From NCBI RefSeq assembly GCF_029760855.1, contig NZ_SOSI01000006.1:62001-126000 (forward strand): DNA of 64,000 nt, written 5' to 3'. The notes under the pieces were generated by a model, which saw only the letters and a list, made by a program, of their open reading frames with translations, made no database searches and was not told the origin of the DNA. The position numbers and the translations under genes were made by a program. Positions 53,382 through 61,915 of the stretch are shown in pieces. Numbering within the stretch: the first letter of the stretch is position 1; each line of letters starts with the position of its first letter. Source of the DNA: Erythrobacter litoralis (GTDB lineage Bacteria; Pseudomonadota; Alphaproteobacteria; Sphingomonadales; Sphingomonadaceae).

Positions 53382-54807
53382 CATCCGCAATGCGGCGCTC
53401 ACGATGGCCGCCGCCAGCATGGTCGCGTCCCCTGTCGCCGCGAATGTCGGTGACAGCATGGACCGCTTCATGGACGATATGGGCGCGGCGGCCAACGTCA
53501 CCGGCCCGACCGCCTTCGAAGGGCAGTCGGCGGGCTATTACAGCCTCGGCAATGTCTGGACCCGCTTCCCGCAGAAGACCACCAACGTGGCCAATCTCCA
53601 GCTGCCGCGCGCCCGCGCGGGCTGCGGCGGGATCGACATCTTTGCGGGGTCCTTCTCCTTCATCAATGCGAGCGAGATGGTCGCTTTGCTCAAAGCCGTG
53701 GCCAACAACGCCGTCGGCTTCGCTTTCAGTCTGGCGATCGATACCGTATGCCCGGAGTGCAACAAGATCATGCAGGAGTTTTCGCAGAAGGCGCAGCTCA
53801 TGAACAATCTCTCGATCAATTCCTGCGAGATGGCGCAGGGACTGGTCGGGGGCCTGTGGCCCAAGGGCGATCTTGCCGACAAGGCGATCTGCGAAGCGAT
53901 CGGCAATTCGGAAGGCATCTTCACCGACTATGCCGCGGCCAAGCACGGCTGCGGCACGCGCGGTCAGCGGAGCAGCACCAACGAAGGTGCCGGCGCCGAC
54001 TATGCCGACGTCAATCCCGGCGTGCCGCGGAATTATACCTGGCACGTCCTCAAAAAGAGCGCCTTCTTCAATCCCGGCGGCACATTCGACCGCGACCTCG
54101 CCGAATACGCCATGACCCTGATCGGCACGGTGATCTACGTGCCGCCCAAGGACGACGAGGCAGGCAAGTTCGTGCCCTTTGCTGGCGATGCCTCCTCGAC
54201 GCTGGTGAGCGCGCTCCTCGACGGGACGCAAGGCCAGAGCGTGCGGGTGTTCCGCTGCGACGAGACCGACCTCTGTCTCAACCCGACCTTCCAGCAGATG
54301 AGCCTCGCCAATGCCAAGGCGATCCGGCCGCGCGTTGCCCTCCTCATGGGCAACATGGTCGAAGCGATCCGCACCGACAGCGCGATCGGCAATGCCGAGA
54401 AAGAACTGCTGCAGGTCGCCTCGGTGCCCCTGTACAGGATTCTCACCGTCCAGGCCGCCTATGGGCGCGGGATGCCGACCGACGATCGCGACACGCTCGC
54501 CGAGATCGCCAGCATCGACCTGCTCTATGCCATTCTAGACCGCATCGTGTCCGAAGCGGGGCGCTCGATGGCGAGCTTCATCGCCGCCGATGAAGCCAAG
54601 CTCGCAATCTGGCGCGGCCAGGTCGCCGAAGTGCGCTCGGGGCTGGTGCAGCGTCAGGCGACCGGACAGGCCAAGGTCTCCGCGATCATGCAGATCATCG
54701 AGAAGACCGCGATGATCGAGAACGCGCTCGCCGCCTCGATGTCGCCCTCGATGTCGGCGGCGCTCGACTGGTCGCGCGGTCTCCAGTCGCGCTCGATCGT
54801 CCCCTGA
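53371..54807 (+). CDS. traH: conjugal transfer protein TraH
   Basis: 478 residues with a signal peptide (ending VAA). ARAGCGGIDIFAGSFSFINASE and VCPECNKIMQEFSQKAQ are typical of TraH, a periplasmic/outer-membrane-associated pilus assembly protein with conserved cysteines and a C-terminal coiled coil. It is followed by traG after 11 bases. Confidence 0.94.
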   Translation: MITSIRNAALTMAAASMVASPVAANVGDSMDRFMDDMGAAANVTGPTAFEGQSAGYYSLGNVWTRFPQKTTNVANLQLPRARAGCGGIDIFAGSFSFINASEMVALLKAVANNAVGFAFSLAIDTVCPECNKIMQEFSQKAQLMNNLSINSCEMAQGLVGGLWPKGDLADKAICEAIGNSEGIFTDYAAAKHGCGTRGQRSSTNEGAGADYADVNPGVPRNYTWHVLKKSAFFNPGGTFDRDLAEYAMTLIGTVIYVPPKDDEAGKFVPFAGDASSTLVSALLDGTQGQSVRVFRCDETDLCLNPTFQQMSLANAKAIRPRVALLMGNMVEAIRTDSAIGNAEKELLQVASVPLYRILTVQAAYGRGMPTDDRDTLAEIASIDLLYAILDRIVSEAGRSMASFIAADEAKLAIWRGQVAEVRSGLVQRQATGQAKVSAIMQIIEKTAMIENALAASMSPSMSAALDWSRGLQSRSIVP

Positions 54808-54818
54808 GGCGAGGCACC

Positions 54819-57521
54819 ATGGTAGAGATCTTCACCACCGGCGGCGGCGAGTACATCGTCAATGTCTTGAACGCCGTCGCCGCATGGACCGGCGCCGGCG
54901 GCTACAAGAGCCTGATCCAGGTCGCGCTGGTAATGGGGTTCGCACTCGCGATCATCGTCGTCGCGTTCAACCAGGACTGGCGCGCCTGGCTCAACTGGTT
55001 CCTCGGCGCGACGCTCATCTACATGTGCCTGATGGTGCCCCGGATGGATGTGCAGGTCACCGACCGGGTGAACCCGAGCCTTGCCCCCGCGACCGTCGCC
55101 AATGTCCCGCTCGGCCTTGCGCTTATGGCGAGCTTTACCAGCCAGGCGGGCGACTATCTCACCCGCTCGGCCGAGACGGTCTTCGGTCTTCCCGACGATC
55201 TCAACTACTCGAAGAACGGGATGATCTATGGAGCGCGGCTGCTCGAAGCGACGCGGTCCCTGCGCATCGCCGATCCCGAGTTCGCCGCCAATTTCGACGA
55301 GCATGTTCGCCAGTGCGTCTTCTACGACCTGCTGCTCGGCCGCTATTCGATGAAGGAGCTCTCCGAGAGCAATGACATCTGGGCGACCATTGCACCGGGA
55401 AGCCCTGCCCGCGCGCAGAAGTTCCTCACAAGGCAGGCCGATGACAGTGTTACCGCCTCGATCCTGACCTGCCGCGAGGCCTACACCGCGCTTTCGGGCC
55501 AATGGGCGGGCATGATCGACGAGATGACGCGAATTGCCGGTCGCCAGCTCTACCCCAAGCAGACCGAAGCGCTCGCCAAGGCCAAGCTCATCGCCGACCT
55601 GCCGGTCGCCTACCAGTATCTCACCGGGATTTCGAAGGATGCGAGCAGCATCTTCCGGCAGGTGCTGACGATCAATGCCATGAACCAGGCGATGCACGGC
55701 TTTGCCGGGGCGAGCGGCGCCTCGAGCGTCGACGTCTTCGCGCAGACCCGCGCCGACATCCAGACCGAACGGACCTATGCCTCGATCGCGCACAATGCGA
55801 TGAAATGGGTGCCGATCCTTAACGTGGTTCTGACGGTCGTGTTCTACGCGCTCTTCCCGGTGCTCTTCCCGCTGTTCCTGATGCCCAGGACCGGTCCGAT
55901 TGCACTCAGGGGCTACGTCACCGGCTTCTTCTACCTCGCTGCCTGGGGACCGCTGTTCGTCATCCTCCACATGATCCTGATGTTAAAGGGCGCAGGCGAT
56001 GTCGCAGCCGCAGGGGGTTCCACCGGGCTCAGCCTCGCCACTTTCTCCGGCATGGCTGACGTCAACAACGACATCGGCATTCTCGCAGGCTACCTCGTCG
56101 CTTCGATCCCCTTCCTCGCAGGCGGCGTCGCCAGGGGCGCGATGGCGATCTCGGGCCAGGCCACCAGCTATCTCAACCCGAGCCAGAATGCGGCCGAGGA
56201 AGCCGCCCGCGAAGCGAGCACCGGCAATGTCTCGCTCGGCAACAGCAGCCTTGAAAACTCCAACGTGTTCTCGCGTCAGTTCGCGCAAGCCAGCCTTGCG
56301 CCGAACATCGCCTATGGCGCGGCCCAGACACGAGGGTTCGGCACCTCGGGAACACAGACCACAGGGTTCCCCGATGCCGAGTTCGCGGCGGTGCCGACCT
56401 CGAGCTATCCCTTCACGCCCACACTCGGGCAGGATTTCTCGAGCAGGCTGTCGACCATGGCGAGCCAGAGCCGCGGCCAGAGCGAGACCTTCTCCAACCT
56501 CGCTCAGCAATCGACCAGTTCCGCGGTCACGCGGTTCAGCGAACTGCGCGACGCTTACACAAGGTCGCGCTCGAACGAGACCGTCAGCGGCAGCTCGACC
56601 AGCGACAGCATCGGCAGCGCTTTCAGCGAAGTCGATAGCGCCTCCAAGATGCTCCAGCAGCAATTCGGACTGTCGCGGCGCGCATCAGATGACATCACCG
56701 TCTCTTGGTTCCTCAATGGCGATGCAGGGGTCGGGTTGAAAGGCGAGAAGGGTGCTGGCTCGGCATCTTTCGGCGTCAAAGGTGGGCGCAATCAAAGCTG
56801 GACTGACAGCGATATCGGGATCGCTTCGGAAGATCGCTCGCGGATCACCGGTGCGCTACGCCAACTCTCCGACAGCCGCAACTGGTCGAGCACGCGCGAA
56901 GGATTCCTGCGCGAGACGAGCTCGAGTTCGGAAGCGCTGGTCTCGAGCAGTGCCGCCGGCATCACCACTTCGATCACCGAAGCGCAAAGCTACACGCTCG
57001 AAGCGCGCCGGGCCGAAGAGATCGCCAGCCGGCTCGAGAACCAGGCAAGCTGGTATGAGAGCGCCAACGCCGCAGGATCGCTCAATCTCAGCCAGGCCTA
57101 CCGCGAATGGGGGATGGCCGAGATCGATGCCAACCGTGACTACTACGGGCCGATGCGGTTCGACGATATCGACTTCCAGATGAGCGCGGCGGGCCAGCAG
57201 CTGCAGGCACGGTTCGTCGAAAGCTATGCTGAACGCCTCAATGCAGAGATTGCCGATGACCTGACCCTCCCCGCTTCGAGGCCTGTGGCCAGACCATCGG
57301 TCGGAGGTGCCGGAGCAGTACGCGGTTCGGTCAGGCCTGGCGGGGTTCCCGGCAGCCTGAGCGGACCAGGCAGCGACCGGGAAGACATCGCGGGCGAAGT
57401 CGACAGGGTTCAGGACCGCGGCAGTGACCGGGTTGGGACCGTAAAGAGTTATCTCGACGGGAAGACCAGGGATGCCAAGGGCGCATCCGCCGAGGCCGCC
57501 GATGATGTGAAGGAATGGTAG
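54819..57521 (+). CDS. traG: mating-pair formation protein TraG
   Basis: 900 residues; F TraG has 938. The N-terminal half has several membrane helices (VALVMGFALAIIVVAF, VLTVVFYALFPVLFPLFLM, GYVTGFFYLAAWGPLFVI). The C-terminal half is a Ser/Gln/Gly-rich periplasmic domain with coiled-coil stretches. It functions in pilus assembly, and in F its C-terminal part in mating-pair stabilisation and entry exclusion. Last gene of the plus-strand operon. Confidence 0.93.
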   Translation: MVEIFTTGGGEYIVNVLNAVAAWTGAGGYKSLIQVALVMGFALAIIVVAFNQDWRAWLNWFLGATLIYMCLMVPRMDVQVTDRVNPSLAPATVANVPLGLALMASFTSQAGDYLTRSAETVFGLPDDLNYSKNGMIYGARLLEATRSLRIADPEFAANFDEHVRQCVFYDLLLGRYSMKELSESNDIWATIAPGSPARAQKFLTRQADDSVTASILTCREAYTALSGQWAGMIDEMTRIAGRQLYPKQTEALAKAKLIADLPVAYQYLTGISKDASSIFRQVLTINAMNQAMHGFAGASGASSVDVFAQTRADIQTERTYASIAHNAMKWVPILNVVLTVVFYALFPVLFPLFLMPRTGPIALRGYVTGFFYLAAWGPLFVILHMILMLKGAGDVAAAGGSTGLSLATFSGMADVNNDIGILAGYLVASIPFLAGGVARGAMAISGQATSYLNPSQNAAEEAAREASTGNVSLGNSSLENSNVFSRQFAQASLAPNIAYGAAQTRGFGTSGTQTTGFPDAEFAAVPTSSYPFTPTLGQDFSSRLSTMASQSRGQSETFSNLAQQSTSSAVTRFSELRDAYTRSRSNETVSGSSTSDSIGSAFSEVDSASKMLQQQFGLSRRASDDITVSWFLNGDAGVGLKGEKGAGSASFGVKGGRNQSWTDSDIGIASEDRSRITGALRQLSDSRNWSSTREGFLRETSSSSEALVSSSAAGITTSITEAQSYTLEARRAEEIASRLENQASWYESANAAGSLNLSQAYREWGMAEIDANRDYYGPMRFDDIDFQMSAAGQQLQARFVESYAERLNAEIADDLTLPASRPVARPSVGGAGAVRGSVRPGGVPGSLSGPGSDREDIAGEVDRVQDRGSDRVGTVKSYLDGKTRDAKGASAEAADDVKEW

Positions 57522-57525
57522 TGAG

Positions 57526-57735
57526 TTAGAGGATCACGTCCTGCACGACTACGAACGTCACGAAAGCTGCCAGCCCCACGAAGATAGTGATTAGTTTGAG
57601 CCGTCCCCAAGGATCAGCCCAAGTCTTCTTCCACGTATAGGAGGTGAGCCGATCCTCGGCGAGCGCACGGTCGAGTTCACGCAAACCTTCCCAGTCGCCC
57701 TTGCCAGCCGGTGGCATTTTCTCGGGATCATTCAT
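57526..57735 (-). CDS. small single-pass membrane protein, unknown
   Basis: 69 residues from ATG 57735, which has GAAGGAG eight bases upstream; an in-frame GTG at 57744 overlaps that site. The N-terminus is charged and the C-terminus is one membrane helix (LITIFVGLAAFVTFVVVQ). It is convergent with traG, 4 bases away. No family is recognised. Confidence 0.6.
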   Translation of the reverse strand: MNDPEKMPPAGKGDWEGLRELDRALAEDRLTSYTWKKTWADPWGRLKLITIFVGLAAFVTFVVVQDVIL

Positions 57736-57898
57736 AACAAGCACTCCTTCGCGAGCAAGGACGCCCCCTCCTCTCTAACCCGTCTCGCCTCTCGAAGTCG
57801 TTGCCCCGCAAATAGCCGAAAGACGCGGGAAAAGCGAGCGTTGGACTTGGCCAAGTGTGTTCGATCTGGATAGAGAATGCCATGGGCAACGCTTCATT

Positions 57899-58426
57899 AT
57901 GAGCAAGAACAGAGACCTTAAAGGCACGGTCGTTGAGTTTCATACTCAGGCTCGCAAGCGCGGACCCGGCCGTCGTCGCACGCCTGTCTTGCTCATAGCC
58001 GGCGGTCTCCTTGCAGGTGTGCTCGGCGGGCTTGTTGGCATAAACTGGACATCGAGCTCGGCCTCGGCCCAGGCACGGCAGAAGCACGAATTTGCTGTCT
58101 GCGGCATGGTCCGCCGGACCTGCGTCATTGATGGTGACTCGATCTGGCTCGATGGCACCAAGATCAGGATTGCCGATATCGATACGCCGGAGATCTCGCA
58201 GTCGAAGTGCGACTATGAATACGATCTGGGCATCAAAGCCCGCGATCGGCTTGTCGCCCTTCTCAACGAAGGTGAGTTTACCTTGGCGACAATCGGCAAT
58301 CGCGATGAAGACCAGTACGGACGCAAGCTGCGCGTCATCTTGCGCGGTGGTCGCTCGCTCGGCGACCAGCTCGTCTCTGAAGGACTGGCACGTACGTGGA
58401 CCGGACGGCGAGAGGCCTGGTGCTGA
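57899..58426 (+). CDS. thermonuclease (SNase-like) family protein
   Basis: 175 residues from ATG 57899 (a GTG at 57857 is possible). A basic N-terminus and membrane anchor (VLLIAGGLLAGVLGGLVGI) precede the SNase fold: DGDSIWLDGTKIRIADIDTPE, then YGRKLRVIL. These supply the Asp/Arg/Glu/Arg catalytic positions. It would be a membrane-tethered or exported nuclease, often encoded near transfer genes. Overlaps the next small gene as TGATG. Confidence 0.85.
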   Translation: MSKNRDLKGTVVEFHTQARKRGPGRRRTPVLLIAGGLLAGVLGGLVGINWTSSSASAQARQKHEFAVCGMVRRTCVIDGDSIWLDGTKIRIADIDTPEISQSKCDYEYDLGIKARDRLVALLNEGEFTLATIGNRDEDQYGRKLRVILRGGRSLGDQLVSEGLARTWTGRREAWC

Positions 58427-58557
58427 TGCGCCTCTGGCCGCACGAGAATGATCCGACACCCGGAGAGCAAGCCGAGTGGAAGGTAATGCTGGAAGCCTGG
58501 ATTCTCGGCATTCCGATGGTCCTGATGCTCGTACTCGCGATTTGGTCGCTATTTTGA
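58426..58557 (+). CDS. 43-residue membrane protein
   Basis: The ATG shares its A with the thermonuclease stop, and the TGA overlaps the next start (TTGA). Sequence begins MRLWPHENDPTPGEQAEW and ends in one hydrophobic helix (ILGIPMVLMLVLAIWSLF). Gene-to-gene coupling on both sides is the main support. No family is recognised. Confidence 0.5.
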   Translation: MRLWPHENDPTPGEQAEWKVMLEAWILGIPMVLMLVLAIWSLF

Positions 58558-58748
58558 CGCTGACGCGAGACCAGGAGCTCTGGGGCATGACGCTCTGGGT
58601 CGAGAAAACCCATGACGAAGCCGGAGCTGAATTCATCGCAGCGAAGATCGAACATCTGACGCGCTCGGGCGAGCAAGGCGGCGTGCAGCTTTGGCGCGAG
58701 GTTGACCGGCGTTTTCGTGAGCTTGGCGCGCGCACGGCGCAGTCATAG
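58554..58748 (+). CDS. DUF6961-like small protein
   Basis: 64 residues if the TTG at 58554 is the start, giving an N-terminus TLTRDQELWGMTLWVEKTHD like the short sphingomonad DUF6961 proteins. The remainder (FIAAKIEHLTRSGEQGG ... LWREVDRRFRELG) is helical. It overlaps the 3' end of the minus-strand gene by 116 bases. Function unknown. Confidence 0.6.
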   Translation: MTLTRDQELWGMTLWVEKTHDEAGAEFIAAKIEHLTRSGEQGGVQLWREVDRRFRELGARTAQS

Positions 58749-58941
58749 GCGCAATCTCCTCATCGGTTTGGTCGAAGGAATTGAGGTAGGTTTCCAGTCG
58801 CTCCAGCGTTCGCCTGCGCGGACGCCGTCCGTTCCGCAGGTCGAGGACGAAGCGCGGATCACCCGCGGCCCGCCGGCCGAACCGCGTCGCTGAAATATGG
58901 TGATCCTTCAGATGCTTTTCGATCCGATCCAACAGGTCCAT
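58633..58941 (-). CDS. small HTH-like sphingomonad protein
   Basis: 102 residues. The first 60 (MDLLDRIEKHLKDHHISATR ... FGRRAAGDPRFVLDLRNGRR) form a compact helix-turn-helix-like unit I associate with many sphingomonad loci. The C-terminal tail is less conserved-looking. It is divergent from the S24 repressor and probably controlled by it. Confidence 0.7.
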   Translation of the reverse strand: MDLLDRIEKHLKDHHISATRFGRRAAGDPRFVLDLRNGRRPRRRTLERLETYLNSFDQTDEEIAPMTAPCARQAHENAGQPRAKAARRLARPSASDVRSSLR

Positions 58942-58985
58942 TCGCTTCTGGCTCCGACTCGCAAACTGCTTGTGTTCTTGTTATG

Positions 58986-58998
58986 TTCCTAGTAGGAA
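58986..58998. promoter_or_regulatory. palindromic operator 1 of the S24 repressor locus
   Basis: TTCCTA-G-TAGGAA, a perfect 6-bp dyad in the 110-bp divergent gap. It shares the TTCCTA/TAGGAA half-sites with operator 2. Confidence 0.6.
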
Positions 58999-59010
58999 GG
59001 TATCCGTGAG

Positions 59011-59028
59011 TCTAGGAAAATTCCTAGA
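59011..59028. promoter_or_regulatory. palindromic operator 2 of the S24 repressor locus
   Basis: TCTAGGAA-AA-TTCCTAGA, 8-bp arms. Here the half-sites are in inverted order relative to operator 1. It lies 23 bases before the S24 start. Confidence 0.6.
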
Positions 59029-59051
59029 TCTGAAATCCGAAGGACCGAAAG

Positions 59052-59687
59052 ATGGAACATGTCAGGGAAGAGCTCGACCGGCTGATCCTCAAAGGCGGAT
59101 ATGGCTACGCGTCGATCTCGCGCCTGCTCGGTCGCAACCCGGCTTATGTGCAGCAGTTCATCAAGCGCGGCTCTCCTCGCAAGCTCGATGACCAGGATCG
59201 CAAGACGCTCGCGAGCTTCTTCGGCGTCGATGAGCAGGTCCTCGGCGGCCCTGCCAATCCGGTCACCGATGGCATGGTGGAGATCCCTGTGCTCGACGTC
59301 GAAGCCTCGGCAGGGTTCGGTGCTGTCGCTGCAAGCGAGACAGCGCATACACGCTTTGGCTTTGACGAACGCTGGCTGCGGCATCTCACCTCGGCGAAGA
59401 GCGCCAGCCTGTCGATCGTCGGCGTCAAGGGCGACTCCATGGAACCGACGCTCAGCGATGGCGACGAGGTCCTGGTCGATGCATCAGATCATGGGTCGCG
59501 GCTGCGAGACGGGATCTACGTCCTGCGCGCCGATGATGCGCTCGTCGTGAAGCGTATCGCGATCAAGCCCGGCGGAAGACAGATCACGATTGCCAGCGAC
59601 AACCCCGCCTACCCCACATGGCATGATATGGATCGGTCCGAGGTTCATGTCGTAGGTCGGGTGATCTGGTTTGGCCGGTCGCTCTAG
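59052..59687 (+). CDS. S24-family (LexA/CI-like) repressor-protease
   Basis: 211 residues. The N-terminal HTH (about 15-45, YASISRLLGRNPAYVQQFIKRG) is followed by an S24 domain. That domain has the SAG cleavage-type site (Ala87-Gly88), Ser129 in GDSMEP and Lys167 in VVKRI as the Ser/Lys dyad. It resembles phage CI and ICE SetR repressors that self-cleave when RecA is activated. AAGGA lies 8 bases before the ATG. The stop lies at the left edge of a large inverted repeat. Confidence 0.9.
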   Translation: MEHVREELDRLILKGGYGYASISRLLGRNPAYVQQFIKRGSPRKLDDQDRKTLASFFGVDEQVLGGPANPVTDGMVEIPVLDVEASAGFGAVAASETAHTRFGFDERWLRHLTSAKSASLSIVGVKGDSMEPTLSDGDEVLVDASDHGSRLRDGIYVLRADDALVVKRIAIKPGGRQITIASDNPAYPTWHDMDRSEVHVVGRVIWFGRSL

Positions 59688-59785
59688 GGCAACTGCTGGG
59701 CCGGAAGGAGATTGTCCGCTTTCCGCATCGGAATTGCAGAGAGCGGACATTCAGTTTCGCGTATCTGTCCACTAGCAGTTGCCCT
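59686..59785. repeat. 100-bp nested inverted repeat
   Basis: Outer arms AGGGCAACTGCT (59686-59697) and AGCAGTTGCCCT (59774-59785) match perfectly over 12 bases. Inner arms TGTCCGCT (59714-59721) and AGCGGACA (59743-59750) match over 8. The S24 stop codon overlaps the left end. It could be a MITE-like element or a long RNA hairpin. Confidence 0.6.
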
Positions 59786-59904
59786 TCAGCGCCGCTATTC
59801 CGGTAGAGATCGGCTCGAATTGACACACTCCAGCTCGCGTCAAAGCGCAGCAAGAGGAGCCGAAGGGAAAATGAAGGGGAGATAGCGTCTCCCCGAATAT
59901 GGAT

Positions 59905-61047
59905 CTATCGTTCAGCACCAAGCGCGCGATTGTTCGGACGGTGGACCCCGAAGAGCAGCCAAAATGCCTCGGCCATAGGCATAAGCGCGTCTGCGTTGAT
60001 CCGCTCGACTATATGCTGCCCGAGTAGGACATTACTTCTGAATGCTTCTGAGGTCGGATAGCCATCGCCGACGATCATGCGAAACCCTTTAGCGCCGACG
60101 ATGCTGGTTAGGATCACCCAAGGTCCCTCAATGCCATGATGTCGCAGTTGCATCTGAGTGGCGTTCGTCATTCCTAGGAGACCCTGTTCGAAGACCGTTG
60201 GCCAAACTGTGCGGCGCTCTTCGCCATTTAGTTGCCGAACGCCGCCAATTACAAAAGCTGAGTCCGTCCGTCCGTTGCGATAAGTCAGCGCGTAGGAGCC
60301 GACCCGGCGTTCCTCATTAATCGGTGCGTGCACTAGGACCCCTTCGATAGTGTCGAGCGCCGTAAATCCACCCACACGAACAGGCACCACAGCATTATCA
60401 CGTGTCACCGCTATTCGGCGCTCTTCGCGAAACAGCCCGAGCGGCGCGACCGTGAGTACTGCGATCGGTGCCTGTTCCATCGCAAAAGGCATATCGACGC
60501 CCTGCGTGGCGGCTATCGCCTCTGCATGGAGTTGTCGAAACTGCTGAGGAAGTTGCGCTGCCTCGGTGAAGGCATGCCGAAGATCGTGTACGTCGAGCTC
60601 GTATTTGCCACGACTATTGCGTCCGTAGAAGCGGGCACCGTTCTTGAAGACGACACGGTGCGGTGCGCTTATGCTGCCGGGAACGCGCAGCACAAGGGCA
60701 CCGTGTCCGTCGGCCAACGGCACCCATTTGATCCTAACGCCAATCAGGCGCGGCTCAATACCGGTTTGTAGCTTTCCTTCGAGCCTGAGAATTACCGCAT
60801 CGGGATCATCGACATCTAGACCATGAAGGCCAGTTGCGGCGCCATTGGCCTCGTCTATTCCATAGACTATATCACCTCCTTGGGCGTTGGCGAATGCGGT
60901 CACGTCCGCGAGAAACTCGCGGGACGCCTCATCGCCGCCGCCCGGCAACTCCCGCTTGAACTCGAGGTCGCGTCCTTCAAAGACCTGATTTTCAATCAAG
61001 CGCCGGAGCGCGGCTTCGTCGATCGCGTCGATGGGCTGTTCTATCAT
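59905..61047 (-). CDS. AlbA/Schlafen-type DNA-binding domain protein (AlbA_2)
   Basis: 380 residues. Residues about 18-150 match the AlbA_2 pattern: EGRDLEFKRELPGG, FLADVTAFANAQGGDIVYGI and FYGRNSRGKYELD. The C-terminal 200 residues are not recognised. Such proteins occur as regulators or nucleic-acid-directed defence effectors. The base composition is lower in GC than the tra genes. It is divergent from the small and HEPN-like genes to its right. Confidence 0.8.
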   Translation of the reverse strand: MIEQPIDAIDEAALRRLIENQVFEGRDLEFKRELPGGGDEASREFLADVTAFANAQGGDIVYGIDEANGAATGLHGLDVDDPDAVILRLEGKLQTGIEPRLIGVRIKWVPLADGHGALVLRVPGSISAPHRVVFKNGARFYGRNSRGKYELDVHDLRHAFTEAAQLPQQFRQLHAEAIAATQGVDMPFAMEQAPIAVLTVAPLGLFREERRIAVTRDNAVVPVRVGGFTALDTIEGVLVHAPINEERRVGSYALTYRNGRTDSAFVIGGVRQLNGEERRTVWPTVFEQGLLGMTNATQMQLRHHGIEGPWVILTSIVGAKGFRMIVGDGYPTSEAFRSNVLLGQHIVERINADALMPMAEAFWLLFGVHRPNNRALGAER

Positions 61048-61117
61048 GTTATTGAAATATCCTGCTTGCGGGACGTTAGTAGTCTATCCGACTTCTAGTG
61101 CGAAGCTAGGAGAGCTG

Positions 61118-61255
61118 ATGTCCGCCGAGACTATGAGCCCGTCGGCACCTGCTGCGGTAGCGATGAATAGCCGAAGCATTAGTCTTTTCCACTATGCGTT
61201 AGAAGGGCGAAGAAGCCTTGATGCCGTAGGGCTGTTACCGTTGAATTCTCGCTAG
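61118..61255 (+). CDS. small hypothetical open frame (45 codons)
   Basis: ATG 61118 is preceded by AGGAGA at 61108-61113. It reads MSAETMSPSAPAAVAMNS and ends GLLPLNSR. The ribosome site is the only support; no family is recognised and it may be a leader or chance. Confidence 0.25.
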   Translation: MSAETMSPSAPAAVAMNSRSISLFHYALEGRRSLDAVGLLPLNSR

Positions 61256-61305
61256 AAACCTACGTATCTGGCGATCAATGCCACCTTGCCTCGGAAGGGC
61301 CGAAG

Positions 61306-61857
61306 ATGTCGCAGCAGCATCGTGAAGACCTAGTCGATCACATCGTAAACGCTCAGCCGACGATTCAAAGGTTTGTGAGGGAGACATCAGGGAACTTGCT
61401 GGCGGGTTCATGGGATTTGACATCATACAGCTTTCAACGCGGCTTCGAAGCCTTGTGGGATCTTGCACACGCTGACCACAGCGGCTTGCTCGAGATGCCG
61501 CTTCTGTCACTCTGGCGACAGAGTGTCGAACTTGCAATCAAGTCGACGATTCTTGAGCTGGCGGGACAGATCGCTGGCAATCCTGGCCATGATCTTCAGG
61601 TGCTCTTCCGGCAGTTGCTCGATATCCGCGCGGCAGAAGGTTGCAGCGACGATGACGACCTTACCCGAAGCGTGCAGGATATGATCGCTCAGGTCCAGAC
61701 CTTCGATCCTTTCGCAGATCGTTTCCGCTATCCGGCTAACCGAAACGGTAAACCCTACGATGGTTTCGCCATTGATCTAGACCAACTTTTCCAAGCTCAC
61801 TGGATCATTACCACTTGGTGCGAAGGGGCGGTCATGGAAATGAGGGGCGATATCTAA
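61306..61857 (+). CDS. HEPN-like helical protein, unknown function
   Basis: 183 residues, mostly helical. LWRQSVELAIKSTILELAG followed by GHDLQVLFRQLLDI and FRYPANRNGKPYDGFAIDL resembles the helix pattern of HEPN-domain proteins of defence loci. The RxxxxH ribonuclease motif is not evident. It is convergent with the large gene to the right (58-base gap). Confidence 0.6.
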   Translation: MSQQHREDLVDHIVNAQPTIQRFVRETSGNLLAGSWDLTSYSFQRGFEALWDLAHADHSGLLEMPLLSLWRQSVELAIKSTILELAGQIAGNPGHDLQVLFRQLLDIRAAEGCSDDDDLTRSVQDMIAQVQTFDPFADRFRYPANRNGKPYDGFAIDLDQLFQAHWIITTWCEGAVMEMRGDI

Positions 61858-61915
61858 TCAAGTTGTAGCGCCGTTGAGGGCTAATGCAGGGGGCAATGGC
61901 TAAGAGCAAATTCTG

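Noticed and set aside
54654..55970. 438-codon minus-strand open frame
   Set aside because: Antisense to traH/traG with no motif; rejected as a shadow.
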